Counted from the stretch's first letter, positions 54,797-64,000 are shown. The stretch is DNA of 64,000 nt from Nostoc sp. 'Peltigera membranacea cyanobiont' 210A (GCF_002246015.1 NZ_NOLJ01000010.1:68378-132377); one strand, 5' to 3'. Notes: a model not told the origin generated them from the sequence alone. Numbers and translations are program-made.

Positions 54797-56662
54797 ATGA
54801 GAGAAACTGTCCTAGAGGTTCGCAATCTCCAAGTTGAATTTCCCGGTGATGGCAACATTAACAGAGCTTTGGATGGTATTTCCTTTGGGCTACATCGAGG
54901 TGAAACTCTAGGAATAGTAGGAGAATCGGGTAGTGGTAAATCAGTGACAGCACTAGCTGTGATGGGCTTGTTGCAAACTCCCGGTATAGTTACTGGCGGT
55001 GAAATCTGGTTTCGTCCGCAGGAGAATGGCAAAGCAATCGATTTGGTGAAATTGCCTCCTGAGCAAATGCAGTTACACCGGGGTGGCGACATTGCGATGA
55101 TTTTTCAAGAACCGATGAGTTCGCTCAATCCAGTTTATGACATTGGGTTTCAGCTAACAGAAGCGATTGTGCGACATCAAAATGTGTCAGCAGCCCAAGC
55201 ACGACAAATTGCGATCGCAGGTCTGCAAGAAGTAAAACTCCTACCTAGCGATGAGGAGATCCAACAGCAGTATACCGAAACTTCATCGAAACTAGAACCA
55301 TCAAAGTTGTCACAGTTGGTTAAAGAACATAAAGAAGCCATGCTGGAACGCTACCCCCATGAACTTTCTGGGGGTCAGTTGCAACGGGTGATGATTGCAA
55401 TGGCAATTTCTTGTAACCCATTAATCCTAATTGCCGATGAACCAACCACAGCCTTGGATGTGACGGTGCAAGCCACAATTTTGGACTTGTTGCGAGAATT
55501 GCAACAAAGCCGTGATATGGCAATGATTTTCATCACCCACGACTTGGGACTAATTTCAGAAATTGCTGACGAAGTAGCAGTTATGTATAGAGGCAAAGTT
55601 GTCGAATCTGGTACTTCTCGGCAAATTTTTAGCAGTCCCCAGCATCCATATACTAAAGGTTTGATCGCTTGTCGCCCCACACTCAACCGCCGTCCCCAAA
55701 AATTACTCACTGTTTCAGACTACATGAGTGCAGAAGAGACAGCAACCGGACAAGTAGTAATTCAGGCGAAAGAACCCGCACAACCCACAGAAGTCACCAC
55801 TGAAGAGATTGCTGCAAGATTGGCAAACTTCAATGAATTGGAACCCCTGCTGCAAATTCGCAACCTGAAAGTTGGTTTTCCAGTGCGCGGGGTGTTTGGT
55901 GGGACAAAACGCTACAATATGGCAGTTAATGGCGTTTCCTTTGATGTCAAACCAGGGGAAACACTAGGTTTGGTTGGAGAATCTGGTTGCGGCAAAACCA
56001 CCCTTGGCAGAACCTTGCTGCGATTAATTGAGCCGATGAGTGGTCAGATTATCTTTGAGAAACAAGATATTACCAGCCTCAAAGGAGAACCGTTGCAAAA
56101 ACTGCGGCGGGAAATGCAAATAGTTTTCCAAAATCCTTTTAGTTCCCTCGATCCCCGGATGAAGGTTGGGGACGCGGTGATGGAACCTTTGGTAATTCAC
56201 GCCGTTGGAAAAAGCAAACAACAACGACGCGTGCGAGTAGTTGAACTTTTAGAACGGGTGGGGTTGAGTGCAGATGCCGTTAACCGCTATCCGCATCAGT
56301 TTTCTGGCGGTCAACGCCAACGGATTTGCATAGCCCGTTCTTTGGCATTGAATCCTAAGTTTATCATCTGCGATGAATCAGTTTCAGCGCTGGATGTTTC
56401 CGTACAGGCGCAGGTATTAAATCTTCTTAAAGAGTTACAGTCAGACTTTCAGCTTACTTATATTTTTATTTCTCACGATTTAAGTGTGGTTAAGTTTATG
56501 AGCGATCGCATTTTAGTGATGAATCGCGGTCAAATTGTTGAAGAAGGCACAGCTGAAAGCATTTACCAAGAACCCAAAGAGGAATACACGCAAAAATTAA
56601 TTGCTGCGATTCCTACTGGTAGTGCTGAACGGGTGCGAAGTCGTCATCTGAGGGCTTTATAG
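54797..56662 (+). CDS. Peptide/nickel-type ABC transporter ATPase with two NBDs (DppD-DppF fused)
   Basis: A 621-residue protein with two complete nucleotide-binding domains: NBD1 with GESGSGKSV, LSGGQLQRVMIAMAI, LILIADEPTTALD; NBD2 with GESGCGKTTLGRTLL, FSGGQRQRICIARSL, IICDESVSALD. The end of NBD1 has a YTKGLIACRPTLNRRPQKL oligopeptide-type tail. It energises import of di- or oligopeptides or nickel; no permease genes adjoin. The urease genes downstream, which need nickel, are on the other strand, so any functional link is speculative. Confidence 0.9.
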   Translation: MRETVLEVRNLQVEFPGDGNINRALDGISFGLHRGETLGIVGESGSGKSVTALAVMGLLQTPGIVTGGEIWFRPQENGKAIDLVKLPPEQMQLHRGGDIAMIFQEPMSSLNPVYDIGFQLTEAIVRHQNVSAAQARQIAIAGLQEVKLLPSDEEIQQQYTETSSKLEPSKLSQLVKEHKEAMLERYPHELSGGQLQRVMIAMAISCNPLILIADEPTTALDVTVQATILDLLRELQQSRDMAMIFITHDLGLISEIADEVAVMYRGKVVESGTSRQIFSSPQHPYTKGLIACRPTLNRRPQKLLTVSDYMSAEETATGQVVIQAKEPAQPTEVTTEEIAARLANFNELEPLLQIRNLKVGFPVRGVFGGTKRYNMAVNGVSFDVKPGETLGLVGESGCGKTTLGRTLLRLIEPMSGQIIFEKQDITSLKGEPLQKLRREMQIVFQNPFSSLDPRMKVGDAVMEPLVIHAVGKSKQQRRVRVVELLERVGLSADAVNRYPHQFSGGQRQRICIARSLALNPKFIICDESVSALDVSVQAQVLNLLKELQSDFQLTYIFISHDLSVVKFMSDRILVMNRGQIVEEGTAESIYQEPKEEYTQKLIAAIPTGSAERVRSRHLRAL

Positions 56663-56667
56663 AAAGG

Positions 56668-56724
56668 GCGGTTAGAAACCGCGTCTACAAGAGACTTTAC
56701 CCACCTCCGTGGGTTATAAAATTA
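56668..56724. terminator. Hairpins between convergent ABC ATPase and ureG genes
   Basis: GCGGTT-AGA-AACCGC (56668-56682) and ACCCAC-CTCC-GTGGGT (56699-56714), the second followed by an A/T run ending TTATTTTT. They lie in the 65-bp gap between the two stops. Confidence 0.6.
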
Positions 56725-56727
56725 TTT

Positions 56728-57324
56728 TTAACAGATATTTGTGCAAACAAAGTTAATTACATCTGCAAGTCCAGACTGAGTTTTCAAATTAGTAAAAATA
56801 AAAGGTTTATCGCCGCGCATTTTTTTTGCATCTCGTTCCATCACATTTAAATCTGCACCAACATAAGGCGCAAGGTCAGTTTTGTTAATCACCAACAAAT
56901 CAGATTTAGTAATACCGGGGCCACCCTTGCGGGGAATTTTATCACCAGCCGCAACATCGATGACGTAAATCGTTAAATCTACTAATTCTGGACTAAAGGT
57001 AGCAGCTAAATTATCACCGCCACTTTCCAAAAAGACTAAATTCAAATCAAGAAAACGTTCCTCTAACTGTTCAATTGCCGCCAAATTCATCGAAGCATCT
57101 TCGCGGATAGCAGTGTGAGGACAACCGCCAGTCTCTACACCCAAAATGCGATCGCTAGCCAACGCCTGAGAACGCACTAAAAACTGAGCATCCTCTTGAG
57201 TATAAATATCATTCGTCACCACCGCAATCTGATACTGCTCACGCAACCCCTTACACAAACCATCCACCAAAGCCGTCTTCCCCGAACCCACCGGGCCAGC
57301 AACTCCCACTCGAAATGCATTCAT
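56728..57324 (-). CDS. ureG: Urease accessory GTPase UreG
   Basis: A 198-residue SIMIBI-class GTPase that delivers nickel to urease. P-loop GPVGSGKTALVDGLCK is at the N-terminus; CPH nickel motif in TGGCPHTAIRED, VFLESGGDNLAATFSPEL and NKTDLAPYVG follow. Start 57324 (AFRVGVAG follows) is chosen because AAAGGA precedes it and homologues begin there; the frame also opens nine codons earlier. Works with UreE and UreF. Confidence 0.95.
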   Translation of the reverse strand: MNAFRVGVAGPVGSGKTALVDGLCKGLREQYQIAVVTNDIYTQEDAQFLVRSQALASDRILGVETGGCPHTAIREDASMNLAAIEQLEERFLDLNLVFLESGGDNLAATFSPELVDLTIYVIDVAAGDKIPRKGGPGITKSDLLVINKTDLAPYVGADLNVMERDAKKMRGDKPFIFTNLKTQSGLADVINFVCTNIC

Positions 57325-57424
57325 TTTTATTTGTCCTTTGTTATTTGTCATTTGTCACTTTCCCTTGGTAGATGGTTATTAGTTCTTAGTTTTTGACTAA
57401 TGACTAATGACTAATGACCAATGA

Positions 57425-58117
57425 CTAACTCCTAAACAACCTTGTATACTGTGTTTCATGCTGCATACTCGCTAGCGACAAACCCCAACTACAACAGGCG
57501 AGTTGATCGTCCTCCAACCCTAGAATTTCTAACGCCGCAGCACTGAGTAATGGTTGCAAATCTAGCAATAACCGTTGTCCTGCTGTTTGTCCAAGGGGAA
57601 TCAGTTTCACACCAGCAGTAATCAAATTACTTGCCCAACTATGCAGATATGCGAGTAATGCGGCTTGGATACTGATTTCCCAATGGGCAACGGCAATGCC
57701 AAAAGCGATCGCATAATTGCAAGGATTACCGACAGTATTGGCAATAGGTACAATCTGCGGTTCTAGTTTACCAAGTAATTGGATCAGCGATCGCCCCATC
57801 TGCCAACTAGAGGCGCGTAATTCTTCTGTTTCTCTAGCAGCGGATAACCACAGATTCCAACGGCATAGGGACTCAATATCACCTATTTTTACAGCTTGCT
57901 GCGATCGTACCATCACCGCCGCCTCTAACCGAATTGCTCCGTAGAGCAACTCTGCTTTTAACCAATCTTTGAGATGTGTGTGGTTAGCGATCGTACCATT
58001 TTCTACCAGCATTTCCAAACCTTCAGAATAACTATATGCTCCCACAGGCAAAGCGGGGCTAGCCAGCTGCAAAATACTCAAAAGATGACTATCAGTGAGC
58101 ATGATGGTGTTGTCCAT
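57425..58117 (-). CDS. ureF: Urease accessory protein UreF
   Basis: A 230-residue helical protein that assembles with UreG and UreD to insert nickel into urease. The family core LQLASPALPVGAYSYSEGLE, the AAVMVRSQQA segment and GNPCNYAIAFGIAVAHWEI are visible. AGGAG lies close before the first ATG; a second in-frame start at 58102 is possible. Its first codons overlap ureE. A 100-bp gap precedes ureG. Confidence 0.92.
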   Translation of the reverse strand: MDNTIMLTDSHLLSILQLASPALPVGAYSYSEGLEMLVENGTIANHTHLKDWLKAELLYGAIRLEAAVMVRSQQAVKIGDIESLCRWNLWLSAARETEELRASSWQMGRSLIQLLGKLEPQIVPIANTVGNPCNYAIAFGIAVAHWEISIQAALLAYLHSWASNLITAGVKLIPLGQTAGQRLLLDLQPLLSAAALEILGLEDDQLACCSWGLSLASMQHETQYTRLFRS

Positions 58118-58535
58118 AAGCTCCTAATTCTGGCTGAAACGGTAAAATTTCTTCTTTAACTTCTAACCCCAGTTGTTCTAACATCGCACGTAAAACTGAA
58201 TCTGAGGACAAGCGTAAATAAATTGGAGTAATTTCTACAGGTACATGGCGATTTCCTAAATGATATGCCGCTCGTAATAATAAAAGTGGTGTTTGGGCAA
58301 AGGCAGTCAGCACTAGTTCTGGTTTAGCAGTAATTCTGATTAAACTACTATGGATTTCTTCTTGCAGAATATCGCCATCATGTAAGACGGTTCCTCTGGG
58401 TAAATGTAAAAACACAATACCATCTTCAGTTTCAAAACGATGACGGCTGCGGGTGCGTTCTTCTGCTGTTAGCGCCAGAGTAAAAGTAACTGCTACATCT
58501 ATATTAGGTGGTTTAAGTTGGGTAAATGTCAGCAT
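58092..58535 (-). CDS. ureE: Urease accessory protein UreE (nickel chaperone)
   Basis: A 147-residue nickel-binding metallochaperone. The UreE fold is indicated by LTAEERTRSRHRFET, LPRGTVLHDGDIL and YHLGNRHVPVEI; the C-terminus ends AYGQHHHAH, the His-rich metal-binding tail. First gene of ureE-ureF-ureG; ureF overlaps its end. The urease structural genes and ureD are not in the window. Confidence 0.95.
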   Translation of the reverse strand: MLTFTQLKPPNIDVAVTFTLALTAEERTRSRHRFETEDGIVFLHLPRGTVLHDGDILQEEIHSSLIRITAKPELVLTAFAQTPLLLLRAAYHLGNRHVPVEITPIYLRLSSDSVLRAMLEQLGLEVKEEILPFQPELGAYGQHHHAH

Positions 58536-58910
58536 ACAGAGTTTCGCTTGAACTTCCGCTTTTAATTATGGTTCTAGTCTAAACACTAATTATTGAGGGA
58601 GATGCTCTAAACCTACCTTTAACCCCATAAACCAGTATAAAAACCTCTATAACCGATGGAAAGCTCTAGAGGATCGAACTGCAAACAAGCCGATTTTAAA
58701 ACCACATTAAGGGTCTTGTCAGTTTTTGGTAATCATATAGTGGTACGGTGGACTGGTTTAAGCAGAGGGCAATATTGCTTGAAAAGCTTATTATTTCGTT
58801 GACTTACAAAAGGTTTCGATTTTCTGTAGGTAAATTTATTTGGTATTTGCGAAATTTACCAATTTGCCGTTGTATAAGGTAATAACGATAAGATTATTGG
58901 AGACACGAAT
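58536..58910. other. Divergent promoter region (ureE/hypothetical)
   Basis: No gene seen. An NtcA site (GTA-N8-TAC) would be expected if the urease genes are nitrogen-regulated, but I could not find a clear copy by eye. Sequence is moderately AT-rich without repeats. Confidence 0.45.
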
Positions 58911-59417
58911 ATGCTGAACCAAAAACAAGTTAAACCAGTAAAATCTAGCTTATATTCAAAAAAATTGAAAAGTTTTCTAGTTGGTAATTTCATCAAACCT
59001 AAGCTTTATTTATTGATATTGTTGACTGCAACCACTGGAGGGATTGTTATAGTCCCTGAGCTAGTTCCTCCAGTCCAGGCTGGAGTACCATGGCAAGAAC
59101 TACCAGGATTACTACAACAATTTGAAAGATTTGTCTTGCCTACCTCTAAATTGTTCGATGGTCACGTTAGAATTCCCGGCAGGAGTGGGCGGGTTATTTT
59201 AGAATGCCTAAGCGACGCAGAGGAATATGGTGAGTTAGGAGCTGGTCTTTTTGTGTTGTTAAAACAAAATGGAGAGTGGGGGTCCAAGTACGTGATGCGC
59301 CACGGCGACCAGATAGAGGTGCCCGTTAAAAGTGGTTTACGTTATAAAGTACAGCGCTTAGACGGAAAAGGTGATCCCACTGGTGAATTGATAGAGGGAG
59401 TATTTGAAGAATACTAA
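58911..59417 (+). CDS. Hypothetical protein with N-terminal signal anchor
   Basis: A 168-residue protein. The basic N-terminus (KSSLYSKKLKSFLVG) is followed by one hydrophobic segment (about 32-52) and a soluble C-terminal half of beta-rich sequence (GHVRIPGRSGRVILECLSDA, GDQIEVPVKSGLRYKVQRLD). It is probably exported or membrane-anchored. GGAGA precedes the start. I know no family; it lies about 480 bp before the STAND gene. Confidence 0.6.
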   Translation: MLNQKQVKPVKSSLYSKKLKSFLVGNFIKPKLYLLILLTATTGGIVIVPELVPPVQAGVPWQELPGLLQQFERFVLPTSKLFDGHVRIPGRSGRVILECLSDAEEYGELGAGLFVLLKQNGEWGSKYVMRHGDQIEVPVKSGLRYKVQRLDGKGDPTGELIEGVFEEY

Positions 59418-59888
59418 GAATAAATGGCTTATTTTCCGCAATACCTTAGCCAAAATAAGAGGATGAAGAGAGGAGACCGATGTAACAAAATTATTGTCTT
59501 CGCATAAATTTCCAAGCTTAGGTGCGATCGCAAACTTTGAAGAGATATGACTGCGGTAGTAGAGTTATTGTCTCTCACAACGACAACTCAAAACCTACTC
59601 TCCAGCCTATGCCCGACATCTTATCACTGTTACAATGCCTCCTGCCGAGGGTTTTAGCTAACCTTTAAAACATCCCTTAATGTAGATTCCCGGTTTTGTG
59701 AAAGGCATCTGAGTGACAGAAAAAATTGGCAACCAAATATTGTTCCGAAATGAACCCAATTGAATTATCGATCTCTGGTTAAGGGAGCGCGAGGAACGGT
59801 TTTTCATCTTGACCAGTGAACCCGGAGTGGGAAAGAGTACAGTCGCTAATTTACCATTTTAATTGAAAACATTCTGGAATCTCAAACC
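59418..59888. other. Region upstream of STAND NTPase with a broken P-loop gene
   Basis: Includes one HIP1 near 59524, an unremarkable stretch, and from about 59764 an orphan P-loop coding piece (separate pseudogene entry). The STAND gene's promoter must lie in or after this. Confidence 0.5.
59764..59862 (+). pseudogene. Relic of a P-loop STAND-type NTPase N-terminus
   Basis: In one frame the DNA reads WLREREERFFILTSEPGVGK and then STVANLPF before a TAA at 59862, with a stop just upstream (59755-59763 area). It parallels the intact downstream protein's WLKQQVEDKL...RFILLTAEPGAGKSAF, so it is a remnant of a paralogous NTPase, retaining little more than the Walker A. Confidence 0.65.
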
Positions 59889-62800
59889 ATGACTGTTCTG
59901 TCTTCAAGCAAGGATGATTTGTTCAACTTGGAATTGATCCGCTCCTATGTGGACGTGGAACTGAACCCCCGATTTGTCGAACGCCATTGGCTGAAGCAGC
60001 AGGTTGAGGATAAGTTGGCTGATCCAGATTGCCGTTTTATATTACTGACCGCAGAACCAGGAGCGGGTAAGTCTGCTTTTATGGCTTGGCTGGCACATCA
60101 GCATCCTAATTGGTGTCGTTATTTCATCCGTCGTGACCAGCGCACTCCTTTTAGTGATGTCGGATCTCATTCATTCCTATTGCAGGTGGGATTCCAACTG
60201 GCAGCGATATATCCTGAACTGTTTAAGGAAGAACAAATTAAGATCGTAGTGGAGCAACGTATTAGTACAGCGACCGATAGTAACATTGTGGGTGCTTACA
60301 TTAACAATATGTTTGCGTCTCCATTTTATAAAAAAGTTTTCCAGATTAAACAGCAGGTGACGCACAGCAAGGATACCAATATCACAGGAATTCACATTGA
60401 TAATTTTTATCCTACCGAACGCGATTTGCCGCCAGAAAACCTTGAGTTCATGGCATTATTTGATCCAGCAAAAGCCATGATGGAACAAGTTGAGAACGGG
60501 GAGCATCCACAACGCCAGATTGTCGTGCTGGTGGATGCGTTGGATGAATTGCGTTATCAAGACAGCGAACTATCATTACTTAAGTGGCTGACAAACTGCC
60601 CAGAATTACCCGCAAATTTACGATTTGTCTTGACCTGTCGTCCCGATGATGACTTGCTGAGAAACTTTCGAGGAACTCAGCAGGGTCGTATTCAAGAAAT
60701 AGAAATCGCGGAGGAAGATCCAGATGTGATTCAGGATTTGACTCGCTATACCCGTTTTCTGATTGAAACGCCAGAAGTGAATCAAATCCTGATCGAAATG
60801 TGTCAGGACTTGGATGAGTTTACCCATCAGGCAGTTACTAAGGCAAGTGGCAACTTTGGTTATTTAGGAGCAATCGGTCGTGCAGTAGATAAGGCAATTC
60901 GTCAGAATCAGGAGGAACTGCTTAGAGATATCCTTAAATTGTCTGAATTGCCCGATACTCTGCAATATCTATATGCTTTTTTCTTAAACAAGATTAAGGA
61001 TACTGTTGCTAAAGAGAAAGTCAGCGTTGAAGATGCAGAGGGTGAGATTGGTTATATCCCAGTTTGGTCTGCTGTATATAAACCTATTCTGGGCATTCTT
61101 TCCGTTTCTCTTGAACCCCTGACTCCTCACCAGATTCAGAAACTAGGCTTAATCCAAGCTGAATTTGACTATATAACGGCAGCTATAGAGAAGTTACAAC
61201 AGTTCCTAGATCAAGTAGGAAATTGTTATCGCCTTTACCACAGCACTTTACCTGAGTTTTTTATCTCACCAAAAACGAAAGAACGGACAGATTATTCCTA
61301 CTGCTATGTGGATGCTGTTAAACAGAATCAGCGTATTGTCAACTATTACCAAGCGGGAGCAAAGTCTTGGGTAGAAGTCGATCTCAAGAAAATTGCAGAA
61401 GATGACTATGGACGACGGCATCTAGCTCAACATTTGGTAAGCGGAGATCGGGTTGAGGAACTTCATACGCTGTTGAAACTCAAGAAAGATGAAAGGAACG
61501 CCTGGTTCGATGCCAGAAAGTTAAAAGATGATGTTTTAGGTTTTCTGAATGATGTGAAACTTGCTTGGCAAATTGCTGAAAAAGAATTTTCTACTTCCCA
61601 ATCCTCCCGCTCAATTGTTCTGCAATGTCGTTACGCCTTAATAACCTCATCCATCAACAGATTAACTGGTAAACTCCGAACTGAATTGGTTATAGAACTG
61701 GCAAGGAGAGACTTAGATACGGGCTGGGCTTATTTCCAACAAATGGTATCTAAGCAAAACTTAGATTTAGAGATTTTAAGTAAACTCGAACGTCAAACAC
61801 CTGAATCTGAATTTGAGAAAAAGCTTTTACAGAATGTAGAAAAATTTTCTGACAAGAGTTACCAAATCTTGGTCAAATCCGCACTGATCCAATACTACCA
61901 CTCTGAGTTATCAGATATTTTGGAGACAGTAAAAGTAATTGAGAAGGAGAAAGATAAAGTTCAAGCTCTAAAGATGTTAGTTCCCCACTTATCTTGGGAT
62001 TCGATGCAACTATCAAAGATTTTAGAGGTGGCAGAGGGAATCTCAGATGAAGTTGTAGTTCAACTTTTGAGTATCCTGCCACAATATTTCTCCGAGTCTA
62101 AAGAACTGTTAGAAAAAGTTTTAACGATATCACAAAATTTTAATAGGTATCAGCGAGGAGATGTTCTGATTGGACTGGCACCATACTTATCTAATAAATT
62201 ACTTAAACAGGCTTTAGACCGTGTACTAGTTGATGAAAATGAAGAATCTCAGGGGCGGTCTCTTGAGGCATTAGCCACTGCTCCCTACTTAAATGGAGAC
62301 CTTGAAAAAAAGATTAGAAAAAAGGCAGAATCATATAAAAATCTGTATTTTAAAACTAAAGTACTTAGTGCTCTGTTAATACGCTTAACAGACCAATTAG
62401 ACAAGGCCCAATTAGAGGCTCAATTAGATAATTTTCTACAAAAGGTACAGAGATTTGAAGATGAACATGATAAAGCTCAAATCATGAGCGTACTAGCATT
62501 TCGCTTGCCCTTAGACCAACTAGAGCAGATTTTACAAAAGGTGCAGACATTTGAAGATGAATATGATAAAGCTAAAATCCTGAGTATACTAGCATCTCGG
62601 TTGCCCTCAGACCAGCTAGAGCAAATTTTACAAAATGTGCAGACATTTAAATATGAGTATTCCAAAGTTTCGGTTTTAGAAAGACTAGCTAATAATCCCA
62701 ATTTAACGTCAGGTCTAATAAAAACAATCCAGCAACAGGCAGAAAATTTTTATGACAAAGACAATAAAATTAAAGTTTTAAGTGCTTTAGTAATGCACTT

Positions 62801-63956
62801 GCCTCAAAACCAACGAGAAACATACTTCTCCACCAACCAACTAGTTAATATTTTGGAAGAGGTACAGACAATTAAGGATAACAAAGATGATTACCAAACT
62901 AACGCTATTAGATATTTGTTAGCTCAACTTCCACAACAGGTAGGAGTGTTAGAAGAAGTAAATACACTTGATGTTGAGTATTACAAAGATTTGGCTAAGA
63001 AAGAAATGACAATCTGTTTGTCTTCAGATCAACTAGATAAAATTCTACAAGAGGTAGAAAAGGTTGAACATGAAGAAGATAAAGTTTTCGCTTTGAGGGG
63101 AATAGCTATTACTCCCAACTTAGAGCCAGGTCTAATACAAAAAATTCAGCAACAGACAGAATCATTTCAACAGTATGGTAAAGTTCTAGTTCTCAGTGCG
63201 TTGTCAAAACACTGGGGATCATACTCGGAACTAATAAATAAGACTTTAAAAGAGGCAAATAAAATTGAAGATAACATTAATAAAGCTCAGGTTCTCAGCG
63301 CACTAGCATCTCACTTACCCTTAATCCAACTAGATAAAGTATTAGATAAACTTCTACAAGAGATACAGACACTTAAAGGTGAGTACTGGAAAGTAAAAGT
63401 TCTCAGTAAACTGGCATTCCGCTTATCCCAATTATCTTTAGATCAACACCACAATTCTTCAGATCAACACCACAATTCTTCAGATCAACACCACAATTGG
63501 CTATATAAAAACCACAAGGATCAAATTATACTTACTTTGGCACCAATCTTTCATTTAGATCAACTAGATGAAATTCTAGAACAGCTAATAGATCAAATTC
63601 TACAAGACATACAGATATCTAAAACAGGGGCTTTCAAACCTTTGGCTTTGAGTACAATATTACCCCATTTGGCGTTAGACCAAATAAAAAAGGTTCTAAA
63701 GGTGACACAAGTAATTGAGGATAGGTCTGAGCGTGCTGACATTTTGAGAGTTTTAGCACTTGAATTAGCAAAGTTTCCCTGCGATCATCTCCACGACCTT
63801 TGGGTTGAGATGCTTCACATCTTGGCTAGTCGCGACCGTAGGAGCTTGTTATCTGATTTTCGGGAGTTGACCCCCGTCATTTCTAGTCTAGGCAAGGATG
63901 AAGCAATAGTGAACATCTGTCATGCTATTAAAGACATAGGGCGGCAGTGGGCGTGA
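59889..63956 (+). CDS. Giant STAND-type NTPase with helical repeat tail
   Basis: A 1355-residue protein. The NTPase domain has Walker A AEPGAGKS (55-62), Walker B IVVLVDALDEL (211-221) and sensor FVLTCRPDDD (246-254), a STAND/NACHT arrangement. A winged-helix-like stretch follows (about 380-470). From about residue 560 the protein is made of repeated helical units of 30-37 residues (LDQLEQILQKVQTFEDEYDK; KILSILASRLPSDQLEQILQ), with Lys/Leu/Gln-rich composition, usually target-sensing repeats. Three perfect copies of a 21-bp unit lie inside. STAND proteins often act as ligand-triggered switches in immunity or signalling. No effector domain at the N-terminus is recognisable. Confidence 0.85.
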   Translation: MTVLSSSKDDLFNLELIRSYVDVELNPRFVERHWLKQQVEDKLADPDCRFILLTAEPGAGKSAFMAWLAHQHPNWCRYFIRRDQRTPFSDVGSHSFLLQVGFQLAAIYPELFKEEQIKIVVEQRISTATDSNIVGAYINNMFASPFYKKVFQIKQQVTHSKDTNITGIHIDNFYPTERDLPPENLEFMALFDPAKAMMEQVENGEHPQRQIVVLVDALDELRYQDSELSLLKWLTNCPELPANLRFVLTCRPDDDLLRNFRGTQQGRIQEIEIAEEDPDVIQDLTRYTRFLIETPEVNQILIEMCQDLDEFTHQAVTKASGNFGYLGAIGRAVDKAIRQNQEELLRDILKLSELPDTLQYLYAFFLNKIKDTVAKEKVSVEDAEGEIGYIPVWSAVYKPILGILSVSLEPLTPHQIQKLGLIQAEFDYITAAIEKLQQFLDQVGNCYRLYHSTLPEFFISPKTKERTDYSYCYVDAVKQNQRIVNYYQAGAKSWVEVDLKKIAEDDYGRRHLAQHLVSGDRVEELHTLLKLKKDERNAWFDARKLKDDVLGFLNDVKLAWQIAEKEFSTSQSSRSIVLQCRYALITSSINRLTGKLRTELVIELARRDLDTGWAYFQQMVSKQNLDLEILSKLERQTPESEFEKKLLQNVEKFSDKSYQILVKSALIQYYHSELSDILETVKVIEKEKDKVQALKMLVPHLSWDSMQLSKILEVAEGISDEVVVQLLSILPQYFSESKELLEKVLTISQNFNRYQRGDVLIGLAPYLSNKLLKQALDRVLVDENEESQGRSLEALATAPYLNGDLEKKIRKKAESYKNLYFKTKVLSALLIRLTDQLDKAQLEAQLDNFLQKVQRFEDEHDKAQIMSVLAFRLPLDQLEQILQKVQTFEDEYDKAKILSILASRLPSDQLEQILQNVQTFKYEYSKVSVLERLANNPNLTSGLIKTIQQQAENFYDKDNKIKVLSALVMHLPQNQRETYFSTNQLVNILEEVQTIKDNKDDYQTNAIRYLLAQLPQQVGVLEEVNTLDVEYYKDLAKKEMTICLSSDQLDKILQEVEKVEHEEDKVFALRGIAITPNLEPGLIQKIQQQTESFQQYGKVLVLSALSKHWGSYSELINKTLKEANKIEDNINKAQVLSALASHLPLIQLDKVLDKLLQEIQTLKGEYWKVKVLSKLAFRLSQLSLDQHHNSSDQHHNSSDQHHNWLYKNHKDQIILTLAPIFHLDQLDEILEQLIDQILQDIQISKTGAFKPLALSTILPHLALDQIKKVLKVTQVIEDRSERADILRVLALELAKFPCDHLHDLWVEMLHILASRDRRSLLSDFRELTPVISSLGKDEAIVNICHAIKDIGRQWA
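63435..63497 (+). repeat. 21-bp tandem triplicate inside the STAND gene
   Basis: The unit TCTTCAGATCAACACCACAA-T occurs three times (63435, 63456, 63477), the first with one base change, encoding the heptad SDQHHNS. It is a recent in-frame expansion. Confidence 0.85.
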
Positions 63957-64000
63957 AGATACCATGCAATCCCTTACTTTAGGAATGAAAAGTGCCGGAA

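Noticed and set aside
58536..58910. NtcA site for the ure genes
   Set aside because: No clear GTA-N8-TAC with a properly spaced -10 box.

Overview
The window looks like chromosome of a filamentous, probably heterocyst-forming cyanobacterium (Nostocales, Nostoc-like). The evidence is the dense HIP1 octamer (GCGATCGC), heptanucleotide short tandem repeats, many small palindromic or MITE-like repeats between genes, a rplI-dnaB neighbourhood, a DnaB intein, a DUF3352 protein, cyanobacterial-type SSB and UbiB-family proteins, and a glycosyltransferase cluster whose closest relatives, as I remember them, are annotated from Nostoc punctiforme. No rRNA or CRISPR array was seen, and I recognised no tRNA by eye.

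Layout. 1-3.2 kb: a SAM methyltransferase gene split by a sense-oriented group II intron that carries its own maturase. 3.4-11.5 kb: housekeeping genes (DUF3352 protein, M1 aminopeptidase with HEAT-like tail, ABC1/UbiB-like kinase, small membrane protein). 11.5-22 kb: eight minus-strand genes, probably one transcription unit, for building and exporting a surface glycan: two GT4 paralogues, a third GT4, an ABC exporter with an unusual HisKA-like tail, a GT10-like enzyme and three related GT-A-like proteins. 22.4-28.7 kb: glyoxalase II, ribosomal protein L9, DnaB with a 512-residue intein in its Walker A motif, an AlkB-like dioxygenase, an FKBP and a phasin-like protein. 29-39.5 kb: 2TM protein, orphan ParA, an amino-acid-permease/PAS/GGDEF/EAL fusion, a histidine-decarboxylase-like enzyme, an IS982-derived MITE, a methyltransferase, flavodoxin and an alpha/beta hydrolase without its nucleophile.

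39.8-46.7 kb: the least explained part. Two very large, overlapping, AT-rich genes encode a roughly 1040-residue protein of unknown fold and a roughly 1240-residue SF2 helicase with an uncharacterised N-terminal region. This is my best candidate for an undescribed two-component system. 46.9-49.5 kb: cytochrome bd-type quinol oxidase (cydAB) with a MITE between the genes. 49.8-56.7 kb: MalK-type ATPase with repeat-derived insertions, FAD monooxygenase, SSB, a small acidic protein plus HNH nuclease, and a double-NBD peptide-type ABC ATPase. 56.7-58.5 kb: urease accessory genes ureE-ureF-ureG. 58.9-64 kb: an exported or membrane-anchored hypothetical protein and a giant STAND-type NTPase with C-terminal helical repeats, preceded by a relic of a second P-loop gene.

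Themes: recurring invasion or remodelling of genes by repeats (group II intron, intein, MITEs, in-frame repeat insertions in two enzymes), and several fused or degenerate signalling and enzyme proteins.
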